Assembly (NCBI RefSeq): GCF_000024345.1
Contig: NC_013729.1
Span: 1-64,000, forward strand
Direction: 5' to 3'
From: Kribbella flavida DSM 17836
GTDB taxonomy: Bacteria; Actinomycetota; Actinomycetes; Propionibacteriales; Kribbellaceae
DNA length: 64,000 bases
Positions within the stretch are counted from its first letter, which is position 1, and each line of letters opens with the position of its first letter. Position numbers and translations under genes: made by a program. This document shows positions 26,753 through 35,068 of this stretch, piece after piece. A model generated the notes under the pieces. It made no database searches and had not been told where the DNA came from. It saw only the letters and a list, made by a program, of their open reading frames with translations.

Positions 26753-28567
26753 ATGAGCGAGTCCGACCTGCCGGTGGTGCAACTCACGCCGGGGCGCTGG
26801 GGTGATCCGGCGCGGACGGTCGAGTTGCCGGCTGCTGCGCTCGCTGCTCTCCAGCACCTGGGTGTACGCCGCCCGGCTGCGCCGGTCGAAGGAAAGGAAA
26901 GCGAAGGGCCCGGAGCGGATGAGCCGACGGCTGGGCCCGGCGGAGGTGCCGGCGGGAATGCCGGCGGAGGTGCCGGCGGGAATGCCGGCGGAGGTGCCGG
27001 CGGGAGTGCCGGCGGAGGTGCCGGCGACAAGGCGAGGGGTGTTTTCGCCGGCCCGCCCGGGGGTGAGGGGGTGCGCTTCGGGTCGGAGGAGAGCCGCGTG
27101 GGTTGGGGGCAGCCGGGTGATGTCCCGGAGGTCGGCGCTCGAGCGGTTGCTGATCGTGCGGTGCTGGGGGCGTTGGTCGAGGTGCTTGGAGACAAGTGGG
27201 TTCGGGCGGACTGGGAGGCACGATGGGGGCACACGCGGGGCTATTCGACAGCTGATCTGCTGAAGTTCCGGGCGGCGGATCGGGCGGATGTGCCGGCGGC
27301 GGTGGTGTATCCGGGGTCGCACGACGACGTACTGCGGTTGCTCGAACGATGCGCCGCGGACAGGATCGCGGTCGTGCCGTACGCCGGGGGGACGTCGGTG
27401 GTGGGCGGGCTGGCCCCCAGCCGCCGGTTCGTCGCGGTGGATCTGAGCCGGCTCGACCAGTTGGTCGAGCTGGACGAGGTGTCGCGAACGGCGCGGCTCC
27501 AGGCGGGGGTGCGTGGGACGGCGGCGGAGGCGATGCTCGCGGAACGCGGGTACACGCTCGGCCACTTCCCCCAGTCGTACGAAGGCGCATCGATCGGTGG
27601 GTACGCCGCGACGCGGTCGAGCGGGCAGTCGTCGGCGGGATACGGGCGGTTCGACCAGATGGTCGTCGGGCTGACGGTCGCCACGCCGCGCGGCACGATC
27701 GAGCTCGGCCGGGCGCCGATGTCCGCGGCCGGGCCGGATCTGCGGCAGCTGTGGCTCGGGTCCGAGGGTGCGTTCGGCATCATCACCTCCGTGGTGGTCC
27801 GGATCCGGCCCCGACCGGTCGAGCGCTTCTTCGAGGGCTGGCGGTTCGGCACGTTCGAGCAGGGCCTGGACGCGATCCGCCGGCTCGCCCAGGACGGGCC
27901 GTTGCCGACCGTGCTGCGGCTGTCCGACGAGGCCGAGACCGCGGTCAACCTCGCCGATCCCGACGTCCTCGCAGGCGGAGCGGGCGGCGTACTGGCGATC
28001 GTCGGCTTCGAAGGCAGCGCCACCGCCGTACGCCGGGCCGCGGTGGCGGAGGTGCTGACGGCGGCCGGCGGCGAGTCGGCGGGTCCAGGCCCCGGTGAGA
28101 CCTGGCGGCAGGGCCGGTACCGGGCGCCGTACCTGCGTGACCCGTTGCTCGACGAAGGCGCGCTGGTGGAGACGGTGGAGACGGCCGGGTTCTGGTCGAA
28201 GGTGCCGGAGCTGAAGACGGCGGTGACCGCGGCGCTGGTGAAGTCGCTCTCGGAGTCGGGCACACCGCCGCTGGTGCTGTGCCACGTGTCGCACGTGTAC
28301 GAGACCGGGGCATCGCTGTACTTCACCGTGGTCTGCGCGCAGACCGACGACCCCCTCGCCCAGTGGCGCCGCGCCAAGACGGCGGCGAACGAGGCGATCG
28401 GCCGCGCGGGTGGCACGATCACCCACCATCACGGCGTCGGCACCGACCACCGCGAGGCCTACCAGGAGGAGATCGGACCGCTGGCCGTCGAGGCACTGCA
28501 AGCGGTCAAGCGGGTGCTGGATCCTGCCGCCGTGCTGAACCCGGGGATCCTGCTCCCGGAGAGGTGA
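26753..28567 (+). CDS. FAD-linked oxidase (alkyl-DHAP synthase-like)
   Basis: The 604-residue protein has an N-terminal extension, a PCMH-type FAD domain (AVVYPGSHDDVLRLLERC, VVPYAGGTSVVGGL, then IGGYAATRSSGQSSAGYGRF) and a C-terminal cap ending ITHHHGVGTDH...LDPAAVLNPGILLPER. The AGPS-like sequence suggests ether-lipid synthase-type or D-2-hydroxyacid oxidase activity; the reaction is not certain. GGGGAG precedes ATG 26753 by 6 bp. A Gly/Ala repeat (residues about 60-95) from a 24-bp minisatellite is inserted before the FAD domain. Divergent from TetR-glpD. Confidence 0.88.
   Translation: MSESDLPVVQLTPGRWGDPARTVELPAAALAALQHLGVRRPAAPVEGKESEGPGADEPTAGPGGGAGGNAGGGAGGNAGGGAGGSAGGGAGDKARGVFAGPPGGEGVRFGSEESRVGWGQPGDVPEVGARAVADRAVLGALVEVLGDKWVRADWEARWGHTRGYSTADLLKFRAADRADVPAAVVYPGSHDDVLRLLERCAADRIAVVPYAGGTSVVGGLAPSRRFVAVDLSRLDQLVELDEVSRTARLQAGVRGTAAEAMLAERGYTLGHFPQSYEGASIGGYAATRSSGQSSAGYGRFDQMVVGLTVATPRGTIELGRAPMSAAGPDLRQLWLGSEGAFGIITSVVVRIRPRPVERFFEGWRFGTFEQGLDAIRRLAQDGPLPTVLRLSDEAETAVNLADPDVLAGGAGGVLAIVGFEGSATAVRRAAVAEVLTAAGGESAGPGPGETWRQGRYRAPYLRDPLLDEGALVETVETAGFWSKVPELKTAVTAALVKSLSESGTPPLVLCHVSHVYETGASLYFTVVCAQTDDPLAQWRRAKTAANEAIGRAGGTITHHHGVGTDHREAYQEEIGPLAVEALQAVKRVLDPAAVLNPGILLPER
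26942..27026 (+). repeat. 24-bp in-frame minisatellite
   Basis: Three full copies (26942-26965, 26966-26989, 26990-27013) and a 13-bp partial copy of GGAGGTGCCGGCGGGAATGC-CGGC, the third differing by A to G. Each encodes the 8-residue unit GGAGGNAG (or GGAGGSAG), making a flexible linker in the oxidase. Confidence 0.9.
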
Positions 28568-28678
28568 CGGCTCTTCCACGTCTGGAGTGTCAAAGAATTA
28601 CATAAAGCGCGCGAACTATTGCGCAAGGTTATCTGCCTTCTTAAGGTGAGGCTCCGCCCCCGAGGAAGGTGCAGCTCT

Positions 28679-30910
28679 ATGCCTCCGTCCGCTCCCAGAC
28701 GTCCCGGCCGGCGCTTCGCCGTGCTGGCCATCGCCTTGACCACCGCAACCACCGGCACCGGCCTCTCCGCCACTGCCGTCGGCTCCCACCAGCTCATCGC
28801 TCTCCAGCCGGCAGCCGTCCAGGCCGTCGGCGCTTCCCTGCCCTTCACCATCGTCGAAGCCGAGAACTCCGCGACCAACGGCACCCGAATCGGCCCGAGC
28901 TACGCCCAAGGCACGCTCGCCGCCGAGGCATCGAACCGCCAGGCCGTCACCCTGAACAGCGGCCAGTACGTCGAGTTCACCGCGCCCGCCACCACCAACG
29001 CCATCACCGTCGCGTACTCCGTTCCGGATGGCCGCGCCGGCAGCCTGTCGGTGTACGTCGACGGGCAGAAACTGACCCAGCAGCTCGCGGTGACGTCGCG
29101 GTACAGCTTCCTCGACACCAGCTGGATCGCCGGATCACGCACGCACAAGCTCTACGACCACGCCCGGCTGCAACTGGGTCGCACGGTCGGGGCGGGCGCG
29201 AAGATCAAGCTGCAGGTCGACGGCGAGAACACCGCCGGTCCGTACACGATCGACGACGTCGAGTTCGAGCAGGTCGCCGGCGCCGCCGCACGGCCGGCCG
29301 GGTCGATCGCGATCACCGACCGCGGCGCGGACCCGAGCGGCGCGGGCGACTCCACCGGCGCCGTCCAGCAGGCGATCGACGCCGCCCGGGGTTCCGGTGG
29401 CGTGGTCTGGATCCCGCCGGGCCGGTACCGGGTCGGCGGCACGATCAACCCCGACGGGGTGACGATCCGCGGCGCCGGCCACTGGCACTCGGTCCTGCTC
29501 AGCCACCACCTGATCGACCGCCCGAACGGCGCCGGCAACGTCCGGCTGCACGACTTCGCGGTGATCGGCGACGTGACCGAGCGCAACGACCACTCGCCGG
29601 ACAACTTCGTCAACGGCAGTCTCGGCCCGAACTCGGTCGTCTCCGGGCTGTGGCTGCAGCACCTCAAGGTCGGGCTCTGGCTGACCGGCAACAACGACAA
29701 CCTGGTGGTCGAGAACAACCGGTTCTACGACCTGACCGCCGACGGCCTGAACCTGAACGGCACGGCGTACAACGCGCAGGTGCGCAACAACTACCTGCGC
29801 AACACCGGTGACGACGCGCTGGCCGCCTGGTCGCTGCACGCCGCCAACCGGAGCTCGGTGTTCGCCAACAACACGATCGTGCAGCCGAACCTGGCGAACG
29901 GCATCGCGATCTACGGCGGCACCGACCTGACCGTGCGGGACAACCTGATCCAGGACACCAACCCGCTCGGCGGCGGCATCGCGATCTCGAACCAGTCGTT
30001 CGGGTCGCCGTTCTTCCCGCTGGCCGGCACGATCACGGTGTCCGGCAACACCTTGCTGCGGACCGGGGCGATGAACCCGAACTGGGGCCAGAACCACCCG
30101 CACGGCGCGCTCCGGGTCGATGCCTACGACAGCCCGATCAACGCCCAGGTGCGACTGACCGGGAACCGGATCGTGGCCAGCCCGTGGTCGGCGTACCAGT
30201 TCGTCGACGGGGGTGGTGCCGGGCGCGCGGTGCAGAACGTGACCGTGGACGGTGGTTCGATCGAGGGGGCCGGCACGTTCGCGTTCCAGGCCGAGACGAC
30301 CGGGTCCGCCACCGTCACGAACGTCCGGGCCAGCGGGATCGGCCGGGCGGGCGTCTACAACTGCGCCTACCCGGGCGGCACGTTCGCGCTGAACCGCGGC
30401 GCCGGCAACAGCGGGTGGGACTCGACCTGGAACGGCTGCACCTGGGTCGCGCCGGGCAGCGGCGGTGGGACGGACCCGTTGCCGCCGACCGGCAACCTCG
30501 CGGCGGGCAAGCCGGTGTCCGCCAGCAGCCAGGTCCAGAACTACGTGCCGGGCAACACGGTGGACGGCAATGCCACCAGCTACTGGGAAAGCGCGAACAA
30601 CGCGTGGCCGCAGTCCCTCACCGTCGACCTGGGCAGCAGCCAGAACGTCAAGCGGCTGGTGCTGAAGCTGCCGCCGAGTTCGGCCTGGGGCGCTCGTACC
30701 CAGACGATCGCGGTGCACGGCAGCAGCAACGGATCGACGTACAACCAGCTGGCCGGTGCGGCCGGCCGGACCTTCGACCCCGGATCGGGCAACACGGCAA
30801 CCATCACGCTGCCCGCGGTGGCCAGTGCGCGGCACGTACGGCTGACCTTCACCGGCAACACCGGCTGGCCCGCGGGACAGCTGTCGGAGTACGAGGTCTA
30901 CGGGTCCTGA
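28679..30910 (+). CDS. Secreted right-handed beta-helix glycoside hydrolase (GH87-like)
   Basis: The 743-residue protein has a signal peptide, then a CBM6/35-type domain beginning FTIVEAENSATNGTRIGP. A pectate-lyase-fold beta helix follows (starts ITDRGADPSGAGDSTGAVQQ, with NNRFYDLTADGLNLNG and RNTGDDALAAWSLHAANR), and the C-terminal discoidin-like domain is CBM32-type (LAAGKPVSASS, ..., LSEYEVYGS). GH87 alpha-1,3-glucanases/mycodextranases show the same order and a GDD acid pair, so fungal cell-wall alpha-glucan is a likely substrate. GAGGAAGG lies 9 bp before ATG 28679. Family assignment from memory; other beta-helix hydrolases cannot be excluded. Confidence 0.75.
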   Translation: MPPSAPRRPGRRFAVLAIALTTATTGTGLSATAVGSHQLIALQPAAVQAVGASLPFTIVEAENSATNGTRIGPSYAQGTLAAEASNRQAVTLNSGQYVEFTAPATTNAITVAYSVPDGRAGSLSVYVDGQKLTQQLAVTSRYSFLDTSWIAGSRTHKLYDHARLQLGRTVGAGAKIKLQVDGENTAGPYTIDDVEFEQVAGAAARPAGSIAITDRGADPSGAGDSTGAVQQAIDAARGSGGVVWIPPGRYRVGGTINPDGVTIRGAGHWHSVLLSHHLIDRPNGAGNVRLHDFAVIGDVTERNDHSPDNFVNGSLGPNSVVSGLWLQHLKVGLWLTGNNDNLVVENNRFYDLTADGLNLNGTAYNAQVRNNYLRNTGDDALAAWSLHAANRSSVFANNTIVQPNLANGIAIYGGTDLTVRDNLIQDTNPLGGGIAISNQSFGSPFFPLAGTITVSGNTLLRTGAMNPNWGQNHPHGALRVDAYDSPINAQVRLTGNRIVASPWSAYQFVDGGGAGRAVQNVTVDGGSIEGAGTFAFQAETTGSATVTNVRASGIGRAGVYNCAYPGGTFALNRGAGNSGWDSTWNGCTWVAPGSGGGTDPLPPTGNLAAGKPVSASSQVQNYVPGNTVDGNATSYWESANNAWPQSLTVDLGSSQNVKRLVLKLPPSSAWGARTQTIAVHGSSNGSTYNQLAGAAGRTFDPGSGNTATITLPAVASARHVRLTFTGNTGWPAGQLSEYEVYGS

Positions 30911-30914
30911 GGAC

Positions 30915-30950
30915 CGGAGCGGCCGGGCCCTGCCCGGTCTGGCCGCTCCG
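30915..30950 (+). terminator. Hairpin after the GH87-like gene
   Basis: CGGAGCGGCC (30915-30924) pairs with GGCCGCTCCG (30941-30950); an inner CCGGGC/GCCCGG pairing is an alternative. It begins 5 bp after the stop and ends 9 bp before the -35 element of the next promoter. Confidence 0.65.
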
Positions 30951-30958
30951 CCGACCGC

Positions 30959-30981
30959 TTGACCTCAAGTCGGCTTGAAGG
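30959..30981 (+). promoter_or_regulatory. MerR/SoxR-type promoter-operator
   Basis: TTGACC (30959-30964) leads into CCTCAAGTCGGCTTGAAGG (30963-30981), an inverted repeat TCAAG-N4-CTTGA sitting in the promoter spacer. This is the layout of MerR-family activators, whose targets have a 19-20 bp spacer; typical actinobacterial sites read TTGACCTCAAG-N-CTTGAGG. The right arm deviates by one base. No MerR gene lies in the window. Confidence 0.6.
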
Positions 30982-30996
30982 ATGAGAGTGGCGGGC

Positions 30997-31713
30997 ATGA
31001 CTCCTTCACTCACCCGTCCGGTCGCCCTCGTCACCGGCGCCTCGGCCGGCCTCGGTCTCGCGCTCGCGCACGGCCTCGCCGACCGCGGCTGGTCGTTGAT
31101 CATCGACGCCCGCGGCGCCGACGCGCTGAAGAACGTGGCCGACGCACTGGCCGCCAAGACCGACGTCGTGCCACTGGCCGGCGACGTCACCGATCCCGAG
31201 CACCGCGCCGACCTGGTCGACGCCGTCGGCGAGCTGGGCCGGCTCGACCTGCTGGTGAACAACGCCAGCTATCTCGGTCCCAGCCCGCTGCAACGGCTCG
31301 CGTCCGCCGACCTCAGCGAGCTCCGCCGCGTCTACGAAGTCGACGTGGTCGCGCCGATCGCGCTGACCCAGGCCCTGCTGCCCGACCTGCTCGCGGCCGC
31401 CGGGATGGTGCTGAACATCAGCTCCGACGCGGCGGTCGAGGCCTACGAGGGCTGGGGCGGTTACGGCTCCGCCAAGGCCGCACTGGACCACGCCGGCGCC
31501 GTCCTCGCCGTCGAGCACCCCAACCTCGCGGTGTACGCCGTCGATCCCGGCGATCTGCGCACCGCGATGCACCAGGCCGCCTTCCCGGGCGAGGACATCT
31601 CCGACCGCCCGGAGCCGGCGTCCGTCGTTCCGGCGTTCCTCGGGCTGCTGGACAGCCGGCCGGCGAGTGGGCGGTACCGGGCCTCGGAGTTCGCGCCGGC
31701 GGTGACCCCGTGA
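30997..31713 (+). CDS. Short-chain dehydrogenase/reductase
   Basis: The 238-residue SDR has TGASAGLG, the NNAS variant of NNAG and YGSAK (YxxxK). A Ser in NISSDAAVEAY completes the triad. The ATG at 30997 is chosen: the MerR-type promoter upstream leaves a very short leader. An ATG at 30982 would lie inside the promoter. The stop is overlapped by the GTG of the QueA-like gene. Substrate unknown. Confidence 0.87.
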   Translation: MTPSLTRPVALVTGASAGLGLALAHGLADRGWSLIIDARGADALKNVADALAAKTDVVPLAGDVTDPEHRADLVDAVGELGRLDLLVNNASYLGPSPLQRLASADLSELRRVYEVDVVAPIALTQALLPDLLAAAGMVLNISSDAAVEAYEGWGGYGSAKAALDHAGAVLAVEHPNLAVYAVDPGDLRTAMHQAAFPGEDISDRPEPASVVPAFLGLLDSRPASGRYRASEFAPAVTP

Positions 31714-32744
31714 GGCTACGGCCGCACACCAGATTCACGCTGCCGGACGAGCTCAACGCGGTCGAGCCGCCGGAGGCCCGTGGTCTGTCCAGGGATCAGG
31801 TGAAGCTGTTGGTCGCGGAGGGGTCGACCGTCACGCACACCAGGTTCGACCGGCTCGGGGAGCACCTTCGAGCGGGTGATCTGCTGCTGGTGAACACTTC
31901 CGGCACACTGGCCGCCGCTGTCGAGGGCTCGTGGATCAGCAGCTCCGGAGTGACGCCCGTGGTGGTGCACTTCTCCACCGAGCTCGACGACGGCACGTGG
32001 GTGGTCGAGCTGCGCAGCAACGGCTTGCCGATGCTCGCCGGCTCCACCGGCGACCAGGTGGAACTGCCGGAAGGCGTGCTGAAGCTGCTGGCGCCGTACC
32101 AGGCGGGCTCGACTCGGCTGTGGCGCGCGCAGCCGCCGGTGGCCGAGGTGGTCGACTACCTGCGGCGCCACGGACGGCCGATCACCTACCAGTACGTCGA
32201 TCAGCAGTGGCCGCTGGCGCTCTACCAGACGGTGTTCGCGAACCAGCCTGGTTCGGCGGAGATGCCCAGTGCGGGCAGGCCGTTCAGCTTCGAGCTGGTG
32301 AGCCAGTTGGCGGCGGCCGGCGTGCTGATCGCACCGATCCTGCTGCACTGCGGAGTGTCCTCGCTGGAGAGCCACGAACCACCTCTGGCCGAGAGGTACG
32401 CCGTACCGGAGCACACCGCGCGGCTGGTCAACTGGGTGAAGTCCACCGGTGGGCGGGTGATCGCCGTCGGCACGACCGCGGTCCGCGCGATCGAGACAGC
32501 AGCTCTGCCGAGCGGCTCAGTGGTCGCGTCGAGCGGCTGGACCGACCTCGTGCTCAGCCCGGAGCGACCCACTGCCGTCGTCGACGGACTGATCACGGGC
32601 ATGCACGCGCCGGAGGCGTCCCACCTCCTCCTGCTGGAATCGGTGGTCGGCGGCGAGGCCGTGCAGCACGCGTACGACGCGGCGCTCGACCGCGGCTACC
32701 TGTGGCACGAGTTCGGCGACACGTGCCTGCTGCTGCGCGGCTAG
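31710..32744 (+). CDS. QueA-like protein (SAM:tRNA ribosyltransferase-isomerase family)
   Basis: The 344-residue protein has QueA-family landmarks: an early GDLLLVNTSGTLAAAV, GTTAVRAIET, the GMHAPEASHLLLLESVVG region and the C-terminal YLWHEFGDTCLLLRG. QueA transfers ribose from S-adenosylmethionine to preQ1-tRNA in queuosine biosynthesis, yet Tgt, QueC-G or other pathway genes are absent nearby, so this could be a diverged paralogue with another substrate. The GTG overlaps the SDR stop by 4 bp (GTGA), so translation is coupled. The family is clear, the reaction is not. Confidence 0.82.
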   Translation: MRLRPHTRFTLPDELNAVEPPEARGLSRDQVKLLVAEGSTVTHTRFDRLGEHLRAGDLLLVNTSGTLAAAVEGSWISSSGVTPVVVHFSTELDDGTWVVELRSNGLPMLAGSTGDQVELPEGVLKLLAPYQAGSTRLWRAQPPVAEVVDYLRRHGRPITYQYVDQQWPLALYQTVFANQPGSAEMPSAGRPFSFELVSQLAAAGVLIAPILLHCGVSSLESHEPPLAERYAVPEHTARLVNWVKSTGGRVIAVGTTAVRAIETAALPSGSVVASSGWTDLVLSPERPTAVVDGLITGMHAPEASHLLLLESVVGGEAVQHAYDAALDRGYLWHEFGDTCLLLRG

Positions 32745-32790
32745 GGCCTGCTCCGACCGGGGGCGCTGACCGTGCAGGGCCGGGCCCCGA

Positions 32791-32997
32791 TCAGGTGACT
32801 TCCGCGTCGGCGGCACCGGCCGGGCCGTCGGTCGCGGCGGACAGCGCGGTGCCGGCGTTCTCCGGGGTACCGACCGCGGCGAGGTCGGCGGCCGGTTCGG
32901 TGGCAGCCGGGCCGCCTTCGTTGCCGGGCCGGGCCCGCTTGTCCACCGCGCGCGGACTCATCGGACCCACCACCGGTCCACCCGGCGGTGCGGGCAT
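32791..32997 (-). CDS. Possible small Ala/Pro-rich protein
   Basis: A 68-residue frame with no membrane segment, reading GGPVVGPMSPRAVDKRARPG and then an Ala/Gly/Thr-rich tail. There is no clear ribosome site and no recognised family. Its low-complexity composition may be a GC artefact, but no longer frame competes in this gap. Confidence 0.3.
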   Translation of the reverse strand: MPAPPGGPVVGPMSPRAVDKRARPGNEGGPAATEPAADLAAVGTPENAGTALSAATDGPAGAADAEVT

Positions 32998-33143
32998 TGC
33001 GTCGTACTGGTCATGAAACGTGTCCTTACCTGTGAAGGTCCCCCGTTAGGGACTTCCTCACGTGTGACGAGTGACGTGGGCCCCGGGTCATGCGCCACTC
33101 CGGATCGACGTCAGATTGTGGCCTAGGCCAATTGCTTCGATCT
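32998..33143. other. Non-coding with palindromes
   Basis: No gene is seen. A GTCCC-N6-GGGAC hairpin (33040-33055) and the 12-bp palindrome TGGCCTAGGCCA (33119-33130) are the only structures. The latter lies just after the TetR gene end (33144 side) and could aid termination. Confidence 0.4.
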
Positions 33144-33737
33144 TCAACGGTCGGCGCCGTACCCGTGCAGAAAGGCGTGCACCCCGGCGGTCACCGTCTC
33201 GGTCAGGTCGTCCTCGGCCACTGACCGGAATGAGGGGTCGGCCCCACTGATCAGGGCGGAGTAGTGCAGGGCGGCGCGCAGTGGATCCTCGACGACAAGC
33301 AGTCCGTCGGCGGCGAAGGCAGCGAAGCGGTCGGCGATCGCGCGGCGGACTGCCAGTGGACCGGTCTGCCGCCAGGTGTCGATCACCTCGGCCGGAATGT
33401 GGGCCGCCTCCGCGTTGATCTGGCGCACCAGCGCAGAGTGCTCGGCGTGACCTGGGACCGGGGTGCGCCAGGCGATGCCGAACGCGACGAGGTCGTTCTC
33501 GAGGTCGTCGACGGCGCCGAGGTGGCGGTCGACCAGTTCGAGCTGCGCGGCGGCGACTCCGGCCGCGCTGTCCTGGATCACCGCGGCGAACAGGCCGGAC
33601 TTGTCCCGGAAGTGGTTGTAGATCGTCCGCGTCGACACTCCGGCCTCGGCCGCGATCACGTCGATGCTGCCCCGCGCGTAGCCGTCCCTCGCGAACACCC
33701 GCCGCGCACCGGCCAGCACTGCCGCCCGCTTGTCCAC
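33144..33737 (-). CDS. TetR-family regulator of the PPOX/F420 gene
   Basis: The 197-residue protein begins VDKRAAVLAGARRVFARDGY and has a classic TetR recognition part (IAAEAGVSTRTIYNHFRDK) with a TetR_C-like ligand domain. The GTG at 33737 is preceded by GGCAGGAGGACCG, a strong site; longer frames begin inside the operators. Two palindromes CAACGATCGTTG lie between it and the divergent gene, so autoregulation and repression of the neighbour are predicted. Confidence 0.92.
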   Translation of the reverse strand: MDKRAAVLAGARRVFARDGYARGSIDVIAAEAGVSTRTIYNHFRDKSGLFAAVIQDSAAGVAAAQLELVDRHLGAVDDLENDLVAFGIAWRTPVPGHAEHSALVRQINAEAAHIPAEVIDTWRQTGPLAVRRAIADRFAAFAADGLLVVEDPLRAALHYSALISGADPSFRSVAEDDLTETVTAGVHAFLHGYGADR

Positions 33738-33756
33738 CGGTCCTCCTGCCAAGGTG

Positions 33757-33795
33757 CAACGATCGTTGTACTGATTACAACGATCGTTGTACCTT
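33757..33795 (+). promoter_or_regulatory. Twin TetR operators and promoter
   Basis: CAACGATCGTTG occurs at 33757-33768 and again inside the perfect 16-bp palindrome TACAACGATCGTTGTA (33776-33791). The centres are 21 bp apart, two helical turns. TTGTAC (33766-33771) and TACCTT (33790-33795), 18 bp apart, are a plausible promoter for the plus-strand gene, covered by both operators. Confidence 0.8.
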
Positions 33796-33825
33796 AGCTG
33801 CTCACCCCTGGAAGGAGCCATCCCG

Positions 33826-34239
33826 ATGACCTTCACCGCTGAAGAGCTCGACTACCTGAACTCCCAGCCGCTGGCCCGGATCGCCACCGTCGGCGCCGAC
33901 GGCCAACCGGACGTCGTACCGGTCGGCTTCGAGTACGACGGCGCCTACTTCTACGTCGGCGGCGGGCTGAACCCCGAGCGCACCCGCAAGGTGGTCAACG
34001 TCTGGAACGGCCGCCGCCAGGTGGCGCTGGTGATCGACGACCTGCCCTCGACCGACCCGTGGTCGCCCCGCTTCCTCCGCGTCTACGGCACGGCAGAGGT
34101 GGTCGAACGGGGTGGTCAGTTCGGCGCCGGCACGTACCTGCGGATCACTCCGACCGTCAGCTGGAGCTGGCACCTCGACGGCCGTCCGGTCGACGCCGAC
34201 GCCTTTGCGCCACGCCGTACGGAGCACACCGCGGCTTAG
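33826..34239 (+). CDS. PPOX-class F420-dependent oxidoreductase-like protein
   Basis: The 137-residue split-barrel protein reads EELDYLNSQPLARIATVGAD, then GQPDVVPVGFEYDG and YFYVGGG, matching the PPOX class that binds F420 or FMN. A conserved NGRRQVALVIDDL and LRVYGTAEVV follow. F420 is expected in this group but not proven here. AAGGAG lies 8 bp before ATG 33826. It is probably derepressed by whatever ligand releases the divergent TetR. Confidence 0.87.
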   Translation: MTFTAEELDYLNSQPLARIATVGADGQPDVVPVGFEYDGAYFYVGGGLNPERTRKVVNVWNGRRQVALVIDDLPSTDPWSPRFLRVYGTAEVVERGGQFGAGTYLRITPTVSWSWHLDGRPVDADAFAPRRTEHTAA

Positions 34240-34246
34240 GGCGTAC

Positions 34247-35026
34247 TCACTGCTGGGCGGTGGTCAGCCAAGTGCGGGTCGCGGCGAGTGCCTCGGACAG
34301 TGGAGGCAGGTGTGGGTGCCACTTGCGTTCCCACTCGAGCGAGAGAGGGTAGTCGCTGTCGCCGAGGGCCTGGAGGAGTCGGTCGATCGGGTAGTCGCCG
34401 GTGCCGATCGGGACCGGCTTGAAGTCCTGCCGCGAGTCGGAGTCCTTGATCTGGACGAACTCGAGCCACGGACGCAGCAGGTCGAGCGACTCCGCCGGCG
34501 ACTCCCCGGTGCGCCAGGTGTGGGCGGCGTCCCAGATCCCCCTGGCGGAGTGGCCGGGGACCTCGGCGTCCAGCAGCCGGCAAAAGGCGGCGATCGCTTG
34601 GCCGGACGAGTGGGTGTCGTGCGTCTCGAGCAGCACGCTGACGTCCTTGGGAGCCCTTGCCACCCGATCCATCGCGCGGAACTCGCCCGGTGTCGGCCCG
34701 TCCGGCCGGGCCGCGCTCTGGTCGTCCCGCAGGAACACCCGGACGCCGCGAGCGCCCAGGTCGGCGGCGAGCTCGAGATGGGCGTCCAGCGGTTGCTCCT
34801 CGACGCCGCACAGGTGCACGTAGCTGTTGATCGCGAGGATCTCCAGCCCGGCGTGCTCGATCCGCTGCCGGAGGTCCCGCCGTTCGGACGCGGTCAGTCC
34901 CACGTGCGTGAACTCGTCGTCGGCCGCGCGCAGCTCGAGGCCCGCGATGTCGTGCCGGCGGGCGAGGTCCAGGACGGCGTCGAGCGGCTCGCCGGCGCAG
35001 CCCAGCGTGGAGAAACCCAATGTCAT
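34247..35026 (-). CDS. Sugar phosphate isomerase/epimerase (xylose-isomerase-like TIM barrel)
   Basis: The 259-residue protein has an AP_endonuc_2-type TIM barrel: MTLGFSTLGCAGEP, then GLELRAADDEF, VLLETHDTH and IWDAAHTWR, with metal-ligand-like Glu, Asp and His. It ends LSLEWERKWHPHL. Substrate unknown. The stop is 8 bp from the convergent F420 gene stop. AGGGA lies before the ATG. Confidence 0.85.
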   Translation of the reverse strand: MTLGFSTLGCAGEPLDAVLDLARRHDIAGLELRAADDEFTHVGLTASERRDLRQRIEHAGLEILAINSYVHLCGVEEQPLDAHLELAADLGARGVRVFLRDDQSAARPDGPTPGEFRAMDRVARAPKDVSVLLETHDTHSSGQAIAAFCRLLDAEVPGHSARGIWDAAHTWRTGESPAESLDLLRPWLEFVQIKDSDSRQDFKPVPIGTGDYPIDRLLQALGDSDYPLSLEWERKWHPHLPPLSEALAATRTWLTTAQQ

Positions 35027-35068
35027 CTGCTGTCCCTGGGGTCGGCTCGAGCGCCCAGCTGGGTCAGC

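Noticed and set aside
26942..27026. CRISPR-like repeats
   Set aside because: Contiguous 24-bp tandem units without spacers, in frame in a coding gene.
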